Below, in pieces: positions 22,735-34,756 of a stretch of 64,000 nucleotides of DNA. The position numbers and the translations under genes were made by a program. The notes beneath the pieces are model-generated. The model was given only the letters and a program-made list of their open reading frames with translations, was not told the origin of the DNA and ran no database searches. The DNA is taken from positions 1-64,000 of the forward strand of contig JASANG010003186.1 of the NCBI GenBank assembly GCA_030248215.1, read 5' to 3'. This DNA comes from Enoplolaimus lenunculus. Lineage: Eukaryota; Nematoda; Enoplea; Enoplida; Thoracostomopsidae. Every line of letters begins with the position of its first letter. Position 1 is the stretch's first letter.

Positions 22735-22885
22735 ACTTATACGTATGTTGTGTTTCAAGCGGTGACTACCTCCTCCAAATTGAGGGTGGTCGGTCGAAAA
22801 CGCAACGCGCGCTGGGTACATTTTTTACCATGAAGAACCCTGAAGAATTGCATACTCTTGTATCATGCACTCTTGATATAAAATC
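22735..22885. mobile_element. E-family element, right half
   Basis: GGTCGGTCGAAAACGCAACG, GGGTACATTTT and TATCATGCACTCTTG match the right half of E. Confidence 0.65.
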
Positions 22886-23587
22886 AACTGACGACAGATG
22901 CTATACGTATTTGAGAATACAGTCGAAGACCATAAGATCAAAGTGGTAATTTGGAACAACTATACATTTTTTTGCTTTGTTTAAAATATTTTTCAAAAAT
23001 TCTGTTATTTCAGCCCAGAAAAATTTGTTTAAAATTTATTTAGTGCAGGTTCACAGTTTTACACTCTTAGCTCAAAATTAATTTCGACCTTCCCCATTTT
23101 AACACAAAAAAATTTCTGATGGGGGGCGTACGTCACCCCACCCTACCCCCCTTCTGGATCCGCTGGTGTCCACACTGAATGAAGTAAATTTGATTTTCTT
23201 GTAAATAATTATATCCGTAAGCGAACATCAGTAAATGATTTCAAAAAGGCAAAATAGCTAAAAAATTTGTTATTTGCATATTTATGAAATTTTCGGTATT
23301 TCAACGTTCAGCCTAAAATTCACATTTCGCCTAAACCAATTAAGCAAACAACCGAAAGCTTAAGAGTGTCTAGCAGTCATGGGCCAAAATTTGAGTCTTT
23401 CCAAGGATGTTACAGTTTCACCAGCAAAAATGTTTTGTTGCATTCAACGTTTGTCTGAACCGATTATTATAGTTTTTTGCTGAATTAAGCTTGTCAAGAC
23501 CTTTCGTGATTGTTTACACGCACAATTTATAATTTTTGAAAAATTCGATTTTTGAATAACAAAAGTTTTCATAACGTTACCGGACGC
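22886..23587. other. Non-coding, with D end 22895-22925 and F fragment 23085-23165
   Basis: ACTGACGACAGATGCTATAC with TTTGAGAATACAG matches D. At 23085-23165 the F right half (poly-A/T core, TTCTGGATCCGCTGG) is present. No gene. Confidence 0.5.
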
Positions 23588-23752
23588 GCAATACTTTTGA
23601 TAGCAATCGGCGTCGTCCGTCACTGTCTGACGTCATCCGTCGTCACCATACGTCACCGTGCGGTATCGTACGTGAATGACGTACGTTTGATACGGTATGA
23701 TGACGGACGGTGACGTACAGCATCGTATGACAAGGATAGCGCCACCCTAACA
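23588..23752. mobile_element. I-family palindromic MITE
   Basis: It has CGTCCGTCAC, CCGTGCGGTATCGTACGTGA and the inverted GACGGACGGTGACG, ending GGATAGCGCCACCCT. The right end matches the copies at 41274 and 45840; the left end is eroded (ACTTTTGATAGC). Confidence 0.8.
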
Positions 23753-23893
23753 CACGCAATTTTCAATTTGAAAAATTTAAATTCCAGTTTGAATCGTTGA
23801 GGGGTTGTTTTTAGAAAATTTTTACAAAAAAATTAGAACTGTTTCAGTAAAAAATGGTTGTGGATAATAAACTAAAAATCTCAAATCTGTAAA

Positions 23894-24168
23894 GCCCTAT
23901 TCACGCGTACAAGTTTTTGTTGCGAAAACTTGCAGCAGCAAATTACACGCAGAACTTGCATTTTTTCATCAGCCAATGAGAAGGCGACTGCAATAAATTC
24001 AGTGAACTTGCATGGTTATAATCACATGTGAACTAAATTTCTAGCTATGACTTTCAATGAATTATTTGCAGCTGTAAGTTTTTCGAACAGGATTTTGGAC
24101 AAAACTTGTAAGTGCAAGTTATAGCTGTAAAATTCTCGCAGCAAAAACTTGCACGTGTGAATTAGGGC
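23894..24168. mobile_element. C-family hairpin MITE
   Basis: The left end GCCCTATTCACGCGTACAAG pairs with the right end GCACGTGTGAATTAGGGC. The interior repeats CTGCAA/TTGCAG words (CTTGCAGCAGC, GCAGCTGTAAG). Copies: 33271, 39209, 50262, and partial at 50700 and 54150. Confidence 0.9.
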
Positions 24169-24469
24169 GTAATAAACAAATATGTAACAAAATATTTTGG
24201 TTGTAACCAAATTTTAGAAAGATTTTCAAAAAATACAACAAACAAAAATGTGAAAATTAAGAAAAAATTCCTTTTTTAATACAATTTCTTAAGTCAAAAA
24301 TAAGTATTTTTAACTTTCAAATAAAACGTTGCAGTTGTTGTTGTTGTTGTTTTTTAATTAATTTCATTCAAACTTCAAATTAATTCTCAAAATGTCAATC
24401 GAATTCGATTGTGGTGACAATTGATGTATGTTTGGTGTGTTTAAAACAAAATATTCGGAGTTTTAACAG
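24169..24469. other. Non-coding spacer
   Basis: Only a short GTTGTTGTTGTTGTT run near 24333 stands out. Confidence 0.4.
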
Positions 24470-24960
24470 AAGTGCATGATACAAAAGTATGCAGCTCTTT
24501 GAAGTTTCGCATGGTTCAAAATGTACCACCGGGCGTTGCGTTTTTGTCCGACCCTCCTATTTAGAGGGGGACATAACCTGTGCAAACCATTGCACTGTGT
24601 GTATCCGGCATCAAAAATGCTCCGCTTATAGTTTAATCTGGTGTTATATTGCATTTTACAGCGACCCCCCTCGAAATAAGAGGGTCGGCCAAAAACGCAG
24701 TGCCCGGTGGTACATTTCGTAGATTGCAGGACCCCAATGGCGGATCCATGGGGGGGCCCACCCCGGCCGTGCCCCCGCCCCAACAGCATCTCGACAAATA
24801 TTATATACTTTCGCGGTTTGTGTGCGGGTCAAAAGTAAGTTTATTACCTGTGAAATTTTGGCCCCCCATTTTGAGATCCTGGATCCGCCACTGCAGGACC
24901 CGCAGAGTTGCACACCCTTGTTAAAAAGTATCTTGCAGTCTTGGTTTGAAGTATTAATTT
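24470..24960. mobile_element. E-family element carrying an insertion
   Basis: The left half (ATGATACAAAAGTATGCAGC, ACCACCGGGCGTTGCG) and right half (AACGCAGTGCCCGGTGGTAC, GCAGAGTTGCACACCC) mirror each other. Another element sits inside the right half at 24738-24892. Confidence 0.8.
24738..24892. mobile_element. Short MITE with TGGCGGATCCA ends, inside E
   Basis: TGGCGGATCCATGGGGGGGC at the left and CTGGATCCGCCACTG at the right are inverted repeats. The repeated host words GCAGGACCCC and GCAGGACCCG flank it and look like a target duplication about 8-10 bp long. This suits the hAT superfamily. Confidence 0.8.
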
Positions 24961-25400
24961 CGAAGAATATAAAAGCGAACAAAAACTGTTATTAGGTTTA
25001 AGCTCGTACCCAAGGCTGTAATATGGTTCAACGTCAACCCCTGTAGAAATTTTTTTGATCCGACCCCTGTAGAAATATTTTGACACCGCTTAGCTATACC
25101 ATACTCGGGTTCATTACCCGCTTGCTCCTTCTTCAATCTCCCGCATATCGAGCTGGCCAGTGGCTATGGTTCCGACAGCGACAGATCCAGGGACAGATGC
25201 ACAGGGCACGTATCCACCGACTGGCCCTACCCTGCTGAAATTTTAGTGATGCAAATACTTCATCCTTGACTCAGAATGTGTTTGCTAGTCAAATATGTGA
25301 AAAATATTGACGAGTTTAGAAAGCCCCAATTAAAAAAATTTGCACATTTTGCACGATTGGTCAGTCTTAAAATATCGAAAAATTAGCGAAATGCGTGTTA
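24961..25400. other. Non-coding spacer
   Basis: No recognised gene or repeat; CCCCTGTAGAAAT occurs twice near 25038 and 25068. Confidence 0.35.
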
Positions 25401-25404
25401 GCAT

Positions 25405-25550
25405 TAAAGTTTGAGTTGATTTAATGCCAGCTGAGTTGATTAATTAACTCAGAATGAGTTCAATCAATTCACAATTTTGAGTTCTGTAAGATCTACTTAA
25501 TTCACGCTCAGTAATTCAACATTTTTCTGATTTAGTATGAATTTACCATA
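25405..25550. mobile_element. A-family MITE fragment
   Basis: GAGTTGATTAATTAACTCAG, AATGAGTTCAATC and TTTTGAGTTCTG match the A interior; both ends are missing. Confidence 0.7.
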
Positions 25551-25660
25551 ATTTATATTGCAAAAAAATTTCAGTTGAAAAATTTTTTAAGTAAACCGAA
25601 AACTTTCGTAATTTGCTACGGGGGGAAGAAGCTGTCGCTTCGCGAAAGTGGATATTGGCA

Positions 25661-25902
25661 CACTGTGAGTTGATTTTAGCTCAGTATGAGTTGAATCACT
25701 CAGTCTGAGTTACTACTATCAGAACTTAGAATTGTGAGTTGATTCAACTCAATCAGAGTTATCTGATCAAGTTGCCCGGAATCAAATCAACCGACAGCGA
25801 AAATCAACTCAACTCAGAGTGAGTTAATGCTTATTGTTATTAACTCAGAAACAACCAACTCGCTAGCTGACTTGATTAATCAACTCATTAGAATTTACAG
25901 TG
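25661..25902. mobile_element. A-family MITE, near full length
   Basis: The left end CACTGTGAGTTGATT has lost about ten bases; the right end AGAATTTACAGTG is intact. The interior is typical. Confidence 0.88.
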
Positions 25903-26301
25903 TGCACTTCTGGAACCCAACTAAGCATGATTCGCTTAATGTCAATGTTAGCATTTTTGCCTTGAATTCTAACAATAACAGCAAACAAACAGCGGAAATA
26001 TGCTAAATGTGATCGAATATAATAAACAAGACATTATTATTATTATTTAATATTTGCTTTGTGTAAAAGCAAAGAATTCAAAGCCTGAACCTAAAATATA
26101 CGAAATAATATCGAGTAAATTAAAGGTTAGAAATATATTCAGCGTTATATACGAATTCGAAAGGGTTTCATATTAACTGTTCCGATGGGCACAAATATAT
26201 ATCTGTGTTTATGTTGTTATATTTTGATATTTTATATCAAAATCATCTACTTTTAGCTGTGTATAAAACAACTGATGATCACGGTCGAGATATGCTTTTT
26301 C
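25903..26301. other. Non-coding spacer
   Basis: No gene or recognised repeat seen. Confidence 0.4.
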
Positions 26302-26490
26302 GGCCCATGTAAAGATCAGGGGCGAAACGTTTTTCTGTGGGACTGCAATAGAGTAAGCTGAAGCTTTAGACTAATTTTTTCGCATGGATTAGGCTTACGC
26401 TTAGTCTTAGGATTAGGAGTATGCTCGTTCTTAGTCTTAGGCTTAGGTTTAGGCTTAGGCTTCGGGAATATGCTCATCCTTACACTCCTT
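26302..26490. mobile_element. B-family MITE, right end lost
   Basis: It opens GGCCCATGTAAAGATCAGG and runs through GCTTTAGACTAATTTTTTCG into TTAGGC-like units, which peter out at CTCATCCTTACACTCC. Confidence 0.87.
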
Positions 26491-27249
26491 CAACAGGGAC
26501 AAGCAACGCTGTCGCATGAGTTTACAAAATACGCTTGAAACTTTTCTAAGGGTGGCCAAAAATTTGCCCAGGAGGAAAGAATTAAGCTTGCTTTATCTCC
26601 TTCTAAATGCGAACCTGTTGCCATGTCTGATTTATTTTTTTGTCAATTTGACAAAAAATCTACAAACTTTGCAGGTTGTTTATATCGGTAACTTATATAA
26701 AATGGCCTAAAATTAAAATATCAAAGCTTTCCAATTTGAAACAATTTGTACAGAAAATCAATTAATTGTGCAAATATTGCAACATTTGCTTAAAAGTTTT
26801 GTAAGCATGCAATATATATATGTATATATATACATATATATTACGTATATATATATTTGTTATATATATATTTATATTTATTTATATAAATTTGAGCACA
26901 TATATATTTCGTGTTGATTAAGTGTTACATAGACGTTTTATCGATTAAACTTAAACGACACATGATTTCCGGCGACTTTAATGGAAATACCGGTTGAAAT
27001 GTAACTGTATCAGGTGAAATTATTGCGTTTTTGGATGCTGTCTTAATCAAATAATAATGCTAATGGCGTCTTCTTCCCAAACGATTAATCGTTTGGAACG
27101 TTTTGCTGGTTTGTGGCCTTTTATTACTCGCGTTTTCAGCAAAATTTTCAAGTTTCCCAATAGGAATCTTTGAATTTTTGTGCATTTTCTTTTAGATTTT
27201 TGACCGATTAACATAATATGAACACTTCAGTTCGGCAACTGTTGCAGGT
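26491..27249. other. Non-coding, with TATA microsatellite 26813-26895
   Basis: An impure (TA)n and TATATT tract lies at 26813-26895. No gene is seen. Confidence 0.5.
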
Positions 27250-27990
27250 TGCTTGTTTGAATGTATACCTGTCGCCAGCAATGCTTATTTACAAAAGTGT
27301 GCAACTGGGTACATTCTGTGTAGAAAAAATGTATACATACAGTGCAGGGTGCAATCGGAGGTGAATAAAACCGGAGCCGGAGATAAACGAAACTTGCCGG
27401 AGCCGGAGTTGATGCGAAACTTGGTATTAAAAATTACGGTTAATTATATAATTTTAGCCAATATCTCCAATATGTTAAATTGTTTGGTTTTACAATTTAA
27501 ATTTTCTGCGAAGTTTCGGAAATTCTTTCGTGAAAATTGAGGCAAAAAAAGTAAAACAATACGCGCTAAACAGATAAATTTTGCAAAATTTTGCTATCGA
27601 AATTGCCGGAACCTCTGGCAAAAACGCTACCGAAGTCGGAACCGAAAGCCGATTTTCTACCGGAGCCGGAGCCGGAGGCATACCTCCAGTTGTGCCCTGA
27701 TACAGTGCGTGTAGCAGATAAAAAATGCCAACTGATATTTTTTAGCTACTAGCACAGCGTGCGTTGCATTTTGTCTGACCCCCCTTAAACTATGTCGGGT
27801 ATCAATGACAGCGACGTTCCAATCATAACGAACCTGTGTTTCAATTGAAGGTGGTAGAAAAATTGCTATACATTCCATATCGCACCCCTTTAAATGTGGC
27901 CAAATATGGAGAAAACACAACGCGTGCTGGTACATTTGGTAGTATAAAGAACCCGGCAAGTTGCATACTCTTGTCTAAAGAATATCAGCC
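27250..27990. mobile_element. E-family element split by a hAT-like insertion
   Basis: Left part GTGTGCAACTGGGTACATTC and right part AACGCGTGCTGGTACATTTG, with AGTTGCATACTCTTGTC, are E sequence. The 355-bp G element at 27345-27699 interrupts the left part. Confidence 0.75.
27345..27699. mobile_element. G-family hAT-like MITE with perfect 8-bp duplication
   Basis: CAGGGTGCAATCGGAGGTGA opens the copy and its inverted end CCTCCAGTTGTGCCCTG closes it. ATACAGTG lies immediately on both sides (27337-27344 and 27700-27707). The 8-bp duplication and CAGGGT ends fit the hAT superfamily. The interior has inward blocks of CCGGAGCCGGAG and an AT-rich middle. Confidence 0.95.
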
Positions 27991-28016
27991 ACTCTTGTGG
28001 GCATTAATTGGTGATA

Positions 28017-28265
28017 CACTGTAAATACCAGTGAGTTGATTTTAACTCAGAATGAGTAGAAGAATTCAGTGTGAGTTAGGACTATCAGAACTCACAATTG
28101 TGAGTTTGTTCAACTTATTCTAATTTTATTCATCAACTCCCCCGGAGTCAACTCAACTCATAGTGAGAATCAACTCAGCTCAGAGTGAGTCAAAGATAAC
28201 TGTTATTAACTCAGAAATAAGTAACTTTTCGTCTGAGTTGCTTAAAGATCACTCTACAATCAGGT
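28017..28265. mobile_element. A-family MITE, right end eroded
   Basis: TA precedes CACTGTAAATACCAGTGAG. The interior is typical; the right end fades near CACTCTACAATC. Confidence 0.87.
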
Positions 28266-29061
28266 GATACTGTATTTAGTTGAAATTTTGAAATTACAAA
28301 CAAAGTATAACACCAAGTTATTGTGGAAAATAAACAAATAAAAAATGTTTTCAAAATAAAACAAGCAAATGCTGAAATTAATATATAAATTTAGGCGTTG
28401 TTTCGTAGAAATATACTTATATATATTTTTAACTTTAGACCAGAGCCTGTATTCTCAAATGTGTGTAGCACTTATTAGCAGTTGGTGATAGGTCTTGTAA
28501 CCTTCGAATCAAGGAATGGTGAAGTTTGAAATTCTGCAAATTTATTGCATTCGATAAATTATAAAATCTGAAATTGCAGCAGTTCGTTAGTTTGAAAACC
28601 GATTACTAACTGATGATAGGTGCGATATCCATTTGTGAATATGGGACCCAGTGATTTAGGTTTATATATTTATCACTAAGTTATTATCTTAAAATAATTG
28701 TTTTTTATTTCTTTCTTTATTAATTGCAGCATTTTATTTTTTTACATTTACTCTGCAGCTATTTTTGTTATTGTTTTTGTTTAATATTATTATTATTATT
28801 TTGTACAAACGTGATAAACAGCGGCGAGCGAAGGCGAGGGGGGGTTGGTGAGCGAGATGCAAGACTGTATTAACAAACTGCTTCACGTTTGAAATGCACA
28901 TGTTTTGCAAGTTGTTTTGGTTCACGCAGCAATTCAGTTATACTGCAGATTGCAAAAAATTTTAAATATAAAAATTGTGCAATTTAAGTCATTTTCATAC
29001 TCATCAAACGTATGTTATGCAATTTTTATCGCAATACAACGCATTTGCGTGATGTTTTTAC
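28266..29061. other. Non-coding, with D-family ends 28440-28650
   Basis: ATTCTCAAATGTGTGTAGC at 28452 and ACTGATGATAGGTGCGAT near 28606 are inverted D ends about 190 bp apart, probably one element. No gene. Confidence 0.5.
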
Positions 29062-29104
29062 CGTTTATACATACATACATACATACATATACATATATAC
29101 ATAC
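29062..29104. repeat. CATA microsatellite
   Basis: Repeated ATAC/ACAT units, slightly impure. Confidence 0.85.
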
Positions 29105-29394
29105 TAGGATGCAATCAGATATCTGCGTCCGGCTCCCGGCAAAAAATCGAAATCCGGTTGAGGTATTTTAACTTGCCTGATATTTTTACAAAATTTCAAA
29201 ACATTTATACCAGCATTTGTGTAACTTAAACCATCATTTGTATTTATGCCAAGTACCATCGAACTGGTTGACTTATTTTTGCATATTTTTAGTCACACAT
29301 GTAATGTAAATGTTTGCATATGACCGCGTACGTTCGCAAGATTTATTGGGTAGCCATAACGCTGGAAAACCAGATATAGATAACGAGTATTATT
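29105..29394. other. Non-coding, possible G-family end at 29108
   Basis: CTAGGATGCAATCAGATATC near 29104 and CCGGCTCCCGGC resemble an eroded G or P end. Nothing else is seen. Confidence 0.35.
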
Positions 29395-29510
29395 CTAGGG
29401 GCGTAACAGGATATGTCTTAGCATATTTTAATTATTCCTAAGGCTAAGCCTAAACTTCAGCGTAAAAATGGCTATATAACTAAGTCTATGCCTAAGCAAA
29501 AATAGTAATT
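29395..29510. mobile_element. B-family MITE, degenerate
   Basis: GGGGCGTAACAGGATATGTC, then CCTAAGGCTAAGCCTAAAC and ATGCCTAAGCAAAAATAG follow the order of the B interior. Confidence 0.6.
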
Positions 29511-29865
29511 TAATCCGAGCCACGGATTTTCGGACACCGGCCACATAAAGTATTGGTCTCGGTCAACTTTTGGTCATAACCTAAAAATAAAATTTTCAAA
29601 ATAAATTATTTCTAATGCATTTTTCGTAGTTTTTTTTTGTTTTTTCATGGTTTTTGTACTTTTTCAGAATATCCGCTATTGCGTAACAATGAAATTCATA
29701 GATTCGTAGCAAAATTTTATTCATCAGGCATCACTTGCTTTGACGATATTTACTTCTGTTTTTACAGGTTTTCCAGCATTTGCAGAATCATCCACTTCTA
29801 GTGTCGGTTCCAACTCACCGAGACTCAAAAAACCGAGACCAGTCAAATACCGAGACTTGCCGAGA

Positions 29866-29966
29866 TATACATACATACATATATATATATGTATATATAC
29901 GTACATATATACATACATGTATACATACATACATAAATGTATACATATATACATATATACTTGCAT
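29866..29966. repeat. CATA/TATA microsatellite
   Basis: An impure ACATAC/ATATAT tract. Open frames across it are low-complexity artefacts. Confidence 0.85.
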
Positions 29967-30255
29967 TTTAACCGGAACAAAAGTTGGAATGAATTGTACG
30001 GAATCTAATTACTCACTTATTTCCGTAATTTTTTTTATAAATTTAACCCATTTTGAACGCAAGTTCAAAACTTCGAAGTTGGTTTCAGATTTGGTCAAAA
30101 ATTAAATCTTCGTAACTGAAATGTTTCTAAGCATTTTGGTGTTGAAATTAAAATTTTAATATTTTTGCCATTGTATGCACAAGATTCGGCTTGCTATAAT
30201 CGGCATGTTCAACGACTACAATTTTCATTTTATACAATATTTGTATATGGATATT

Positions 30256-30408
30256 TTTTCAAACTCCAGTTGAAATTTAAAAGTTTTCTTCAAACTCGAG
30301 TTGAGATTTAAAAGTTTTCTTCAAACTCCAGTTGAGATTTAAAAGTTTTATTCAAACTCCAGTTGAGATTTAAAATTCTTTTCAAACTCCAGTTGAGATT
30401 TAAAATTT
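30256..30408. repeat. About 30-bp tandem array, 5 copies
   Basis: TTCAAACTCCAGTTGAGATT followed by TAAAAGTTTT recurs five times with small changes (CTCGAG in the second unit, AAATTC in the fourth). Confidence 0.93.
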
Positions 30409-30746
30409 AGACCAAGTTTAAATGAGTTTCGATTTGGAACGAAATGTAGTGAAAAAATTTAAGCTACCTACTGTTGTTCACTACGCTTTAAACTGATATG
30501 GATTCGCAATTACTTTTGGTTCTTATACAGACTTGTGAACAAGCTTTTATAGCCAAGATATCACAGCTGGAAGCTTGGCAAGTTAATTAATATACTTTAT
30601 ATATAACTTTGACCGTATTTCAATATTCCATTAATAGTTTCAACGAAAAATCGTGTTAATAGAATGTTAAATGTATGATATTTTGAAAATAATTCTAGTA
30701 ATTGATAAGATTCAAGCTGCTGGCAGTCGTTTAGTCCGTAAACGTT
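30409..30746. other. Non-coding spacer
   Basis: No gene or recognised repeat seen. Confidence 0.4.
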
Positions 30747-31001
30747 CACTGTAAATTCCAATGAGTTAATTAACCAACTCAGACGGAAAGTTAGTTATTT
30801 CTGAGTTAATGATAGCAAATTTTAATAACTCACTCTGAGTTGAGTTGATTCTGAATCTGAGTTGATTTGATTCGGGGAAAATTGGTCAATTAACTCAAAA
30901 TGAATTATATCAACTCAGAATTATGAGTTGTGATAGTCCTACCTCAGACTGTGTGATTCAACTCAGTCTGAGTTGACATCAACTCGCTGAGATTTACAGT
31001 A
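30747..31001. mobile_element. A-family MITE, full length
   Basis: Starts CACTGTAAATTCCAATGAG, ends GAGATTTACAGTA; typical interior, same orientation as the 18712 copy. Confidence 0.9.
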
Positions 31002-31118
31002 TTTGTGTTCAAAAAAATGGTAGCGCGTATCAACAGTTGGTGACAGGTCTTGTAAAACCAATGATCGTTGAGTTTCGAAATTCAGCATATTTTTTGAGTT
31101 TTATTCGACGTGCCTGTA

Positions 31119-31370
31119 CACTGAAGATTTCAATGAGTTGATTAACCAACTGAGCTAGAGAGTTAGTTATTTCTGAGTTAATAACAGTAAACATTAACTC
31201 ACTCTGAGTTTAGTTGATTCGCGCTCTGAGTTCAGTTGATTCCGGGTGACTTGAATAACTAATTCAGACTGAGGTTCAGTGACTCACAGCTCTGAGTTCT
31301 GAAAGTCCTAACTCAGACTGAGTGACTCAACTCATTCTGAGTTAAAATCAACTCACTGGGATTTACAGGG
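31119..31370. mobile_element. A-family MITE, full length with TA duplication
   Basis: TA on both sides of CACTGAAGATTTCAATGAG and GGGATTTACAGGG. It lies about 118 bp from the previous copy in the same orientation. Confidence 0.92.
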
Positions 31371-31767
31371 TAAACACGGTTCTAAAATCCGTAGCTACTG
31401 GAGTTCGTTTATCCCGAACTTTGGTTTTCGTGACTGATTTTAAGTTGGGATTAGAATTTTGAACCTTTGGATGGACAAAATTTTAAAAAATATTACAAAT
31501 TTCTACCATATTTAGTTAAATCTAAGCTTAGTTTTCAATTATTTCATATTCGTTTGAAAACAATTTTTCAAATTCCAACAATATCATGCGTACACCAGGC
31601 GAACCGTTCCGAACGAGCGAGTAACGGAAGTTGAAAATTGATTTGGGTTCTATCGTATGTTGACATATTAATTTTCGACTCTACATTTGCGAAAACATTA
31701 TTTTTTAAAATTTATTTGTTATTTTACTTAAAAGTTATCTTCTCAGTGTATAACACGTGTCACTCAA
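31371..31767. other. Non-coding spacer
   Basis: No gene or recognised repeat seen. Confidence 0.4.
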
Positions 31768-31925
31768 GCTTGTAGCCAGCTCATCTTGCTAGTGTGGCGC
31801 TAAACAATTTTTGTCAATACAAGCATACAAGTGATGTCGATGACTTACAAGCAATGTTGAAAATTTTCTAAGTTGGCCAAAATTTTTCCAATGAGAAGCT
31901 GTGAGCTCACCTGGCACATCCTTGG
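31768..31925. mobile_element. K-family element
   Basis: GCTTGTAGCCAGCTCATC opens it; GATGACTTACAAGCAATGTT is the family interior. Confidence 0.65.
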
Positions 31926-32244
31926 CTTCGTGCGAGTGCATTTTGAAAAATACCAAACAATTGCCTAAACCAGACGCATATCGATTCACAGTGTGCAGTA
32001 TCGTTTGAAATATATTTTAAATTGTTGTTGTTGTTGTTCTGTAATTCGTACAAAAGTTTACTTCTCTTTTTTGTCTCTCACTCGGCCTCTGTTGCCTTCT
32101 GTCTCCCGCCGTTTTCGTATAATTTTAAGGCTAAAAATTTGTCTTAAATCTTGACAAAATTCGTTTGAAAAGTATTTTTGTTTTACGCAATTAAATCAAC
32201 CATCTGTTATTGCGTAAATTTTGCAACCAATATAATAGCTTACA

Positions 32245-32248
<4 letters not shown>
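31926..32248. other. Non-coding spacer
   Basis: A short TTGTTGTTGTTGTTG run lies at 32022; nothing else. Confidence 0.4.

Positions 32249-32322
<74 letters not shown>
32249..32322. repeat. Pure (TA)n, about 37 units
   Basis: An uninterrupted alternating TA tract of about 74 bp; likely length-polymorphic. Confidence 0.97.
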
Positions 32323-32325
<3 letters not shown>

Positions 32326-33270
32326 ATAGTATATAGACGTATAACTACATATATATTTGACTTATAACACATATATATTTATATATACATGTATAAATAT
32401 ATAGGTACATTTTGATTTGCCCCCTTTTGCAAACCAGGTATTAAAAAATCTGGGGGAGTACAAAGGCAGCAATTTTAACTTCTTGACTCTTTAGCCGGGG
32501 GTGTGTCCACCGGCCCCACCCTCGCTCGTCCGTACCTTCTTGAATACTCACCGAGGATCGAAGTGAAAAACAGTTGAATGATAAGAGTTACAATAAATTG
32601 CAAACAGGAGGTTTTGCTACACAAACCACTTAAACCATCGGCGTTAAATATATTGCACAGTGCAATTTTTTAGCAATTTTAATTTATACTGCAAGTGCAT
32701 GCATATATATAAATGTATGTATGTATGTACATATATAACATTTTGTAGAAAAAATTCAAATTTTAGCAATATATGCAACAGTGCAATTTTAGAAACACGA
32801 GTGCGTTTAATAAGATTTTTGGTGCAAAAATTATATTATGAAAATTTACAGTCAGCACAATTATTGCATAAACTGTTTTGTAATGTTTTATAAGTCTTAA
32901 ATGGTAACTGTTGGTTAACCAGCCGCGCTTATCTTTGTGTGTTGCTTAAGACAAAAACATTAACTCGAAATTTGAATAAAAACTGTCTTTTTTAATTTTC
33001 ACTATGATATAATGGTAACTTTCAATATTTTCATATATATTTATATATATATCTATATATATAATTTTTATGTAATATAAGCCGGTAGTTGAATTTTAAT
33101 TTTAGTAGCATAAATATTATTAACTTTTTGAGTCCTGTTTAAAGCATGAGTTTATTTTATTGCTAAACATTTTAAAATTCGAACTAAAGGATTTTTTGAG
33201 TAAAATATTCAAAATCACGAGCGGATGGAAGATTATAGGCGGATTTTAGTAAGAGAATTAGTCCAATTAA
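32323..33270. other. Non-coding spacer
   Basis: More TA-rich patches (33030-33070) and a (TATG)n bit near 32710; no gene. Confidence 0.4.
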
Positions 33271-33688
33271 GCCCTATTCACACGTGCAAGATTTTGCAGC
33301 AAAAACTCGCCGCTGCAACTTGCACGAGTTTCTTGCAGTTGCAAGTATTTGCAAGGAAACGTTGTTTTTATTCTGAATTTTAACATGAATTTGTATGAAT
33401 AATTTGCAGACGACTGCAATAAATATCGAGCATACGCTATCAATTATAAGTTTAGCCAATGATAATTCGACTTGCAAGGTTATTCATGTCTATGAATTAC
33501 TTCTTGGACCATATTTTTCCTGAATTAATTGCAGCTGAAAGTTCGTCGAATGAATTTTTGGAAAAAAACATGCAGCTGCAAGAAACAATCACGCGCACAG
33601 AACGAGAACTTCAAAGCTGTTGTATGACCAAACTTCCACATCCGATGTGCAAGTTTTTGCTGCAAAAACTTGCACGTGTGAATAGGGT
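33271..33688. mobile_element. C-family hairpin MITE, long form
   Basis: TTAA precedes GCCCTATTCACACGTGCAAG; the right end is GCACGTGTGAATAGGG. Many CTGCAA/TTGCAG words lie inside. The open frames across it (33459-33746) are a by-product of the repeat. Confidence 0.9.
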
Positions 33689-34135
33689 TGAGCGATACCT
33701 GCGGGGCAGATGGGTTAATTCAAATAAAAAAATTGTCAAACAATGACAGCAACGAAGCTTTCGTGTAATGGTTACTCCATCTCAAATAAGCGTACTCAGA
33801 AGGTTTATCGGGCCATGTACCAAGTAATTGGATTAAAAATTCCACATTTGAATAATTTTTTAATGCTAAAATTACGTTTGGATTGTTGCTGGCTGTGCTC
33901 TCAAGACTTTATCTTTAGAATGCTATTCTTGAAGTCGATAAAGATTTAGTAAGAAAATTTTAAGTGACTTATACTAATTTTCGTTTAAATTAATATATCT
34001 CGCACAAGTGCAAGAAATGGTGCAATTGCAATTGCATTTCTACGAAACTTATAATTCAAACGTTTGCCAGCGCCCTCGATGCAGGACAAATTTCTTGAGA
34101 TATTAAAATACTAAGTCATTTTGAAAAATTGCGTA
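33689..34135. other. Non-coding spacer
   Basis: No gene or recognised repeat seen. Confidence 0.4.
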
Positions 34136-34390
34136 TATGTCGTAGGCCAATGTGCTATTTTATGCAACAGCAAATTGGCGTGAACTCAACGCTTGTTGAA
34201 CTTTCATAGACAAATCAGATTTGATTATTTGGAAAGACACAATACCGTTAGCCAATCAGTGTTGGTCTTACATTAGTGTTGTTTTGCGACAACTCATAAT
34301 CGCTAGTTGGCCTAGACCAAACTGCTACTTACTTCGAATAGCAGATTAGCCTAGGACAATGGGTAATTGGTCTGAATAGCCTACGAGATA
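34136..34390. mobile_element. L-family element
   Basis: It begins TATGTCGTAGGCCAATGTGC and ends GAATAGCCTACGAGATATA, inverted ends. Words such as GCCAATCAGTGTTGG and TCGAATAGCAGATTAGCC recur, inverted, at 43660-43820. Confidence 0.7.
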
Positions 34391-34574
34391 TATACGCGAC
34401 CGTCGTCAGAAACTTCTCTATCCCCCAGTGAATGTCAGCTGTTTAAGCTAATCAGACTCCCCCCGAGAAGACTTGAAAAATGATTTTTGCAGACTCCCCC
34501 CCGAGAAGACTTGAAAAATGATTTTTGAATGATAACACTTTCATTCCACTACGCACCGTCAGATGGGCAGCTAT

Positions 34575-34756
34575 GGCCCGTGTTCTCAAATGCGTATAGC
34601 ACCTACGGCCAGTTAGCGATAAGTGTTCAAACTGACAAACCTTTGCAATTATAGATCTCAAAATTGGTACAAATGTAAGGCAAATCAAACTCGAACAATG
34701 TGCTGAATATTGATCCTCACAATACTCATATTTCAAAGTTACAGGATGTATCATGG
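34575..34756. mobile_element. D-family element, partial
   Basis: TTCTCAAATGCGTATAGCAC, then GATCTCAAAATTGGTACA and TTTCAAAGTTACAGGATG match the copies at 41880 and 62543. Confidence 0.7.

Noticed and set aside
33459-33746. 95-codon frame
   Set aside because: It lies mostly in a C-family hairpin MITE and reads the CTGCAA repeat words.
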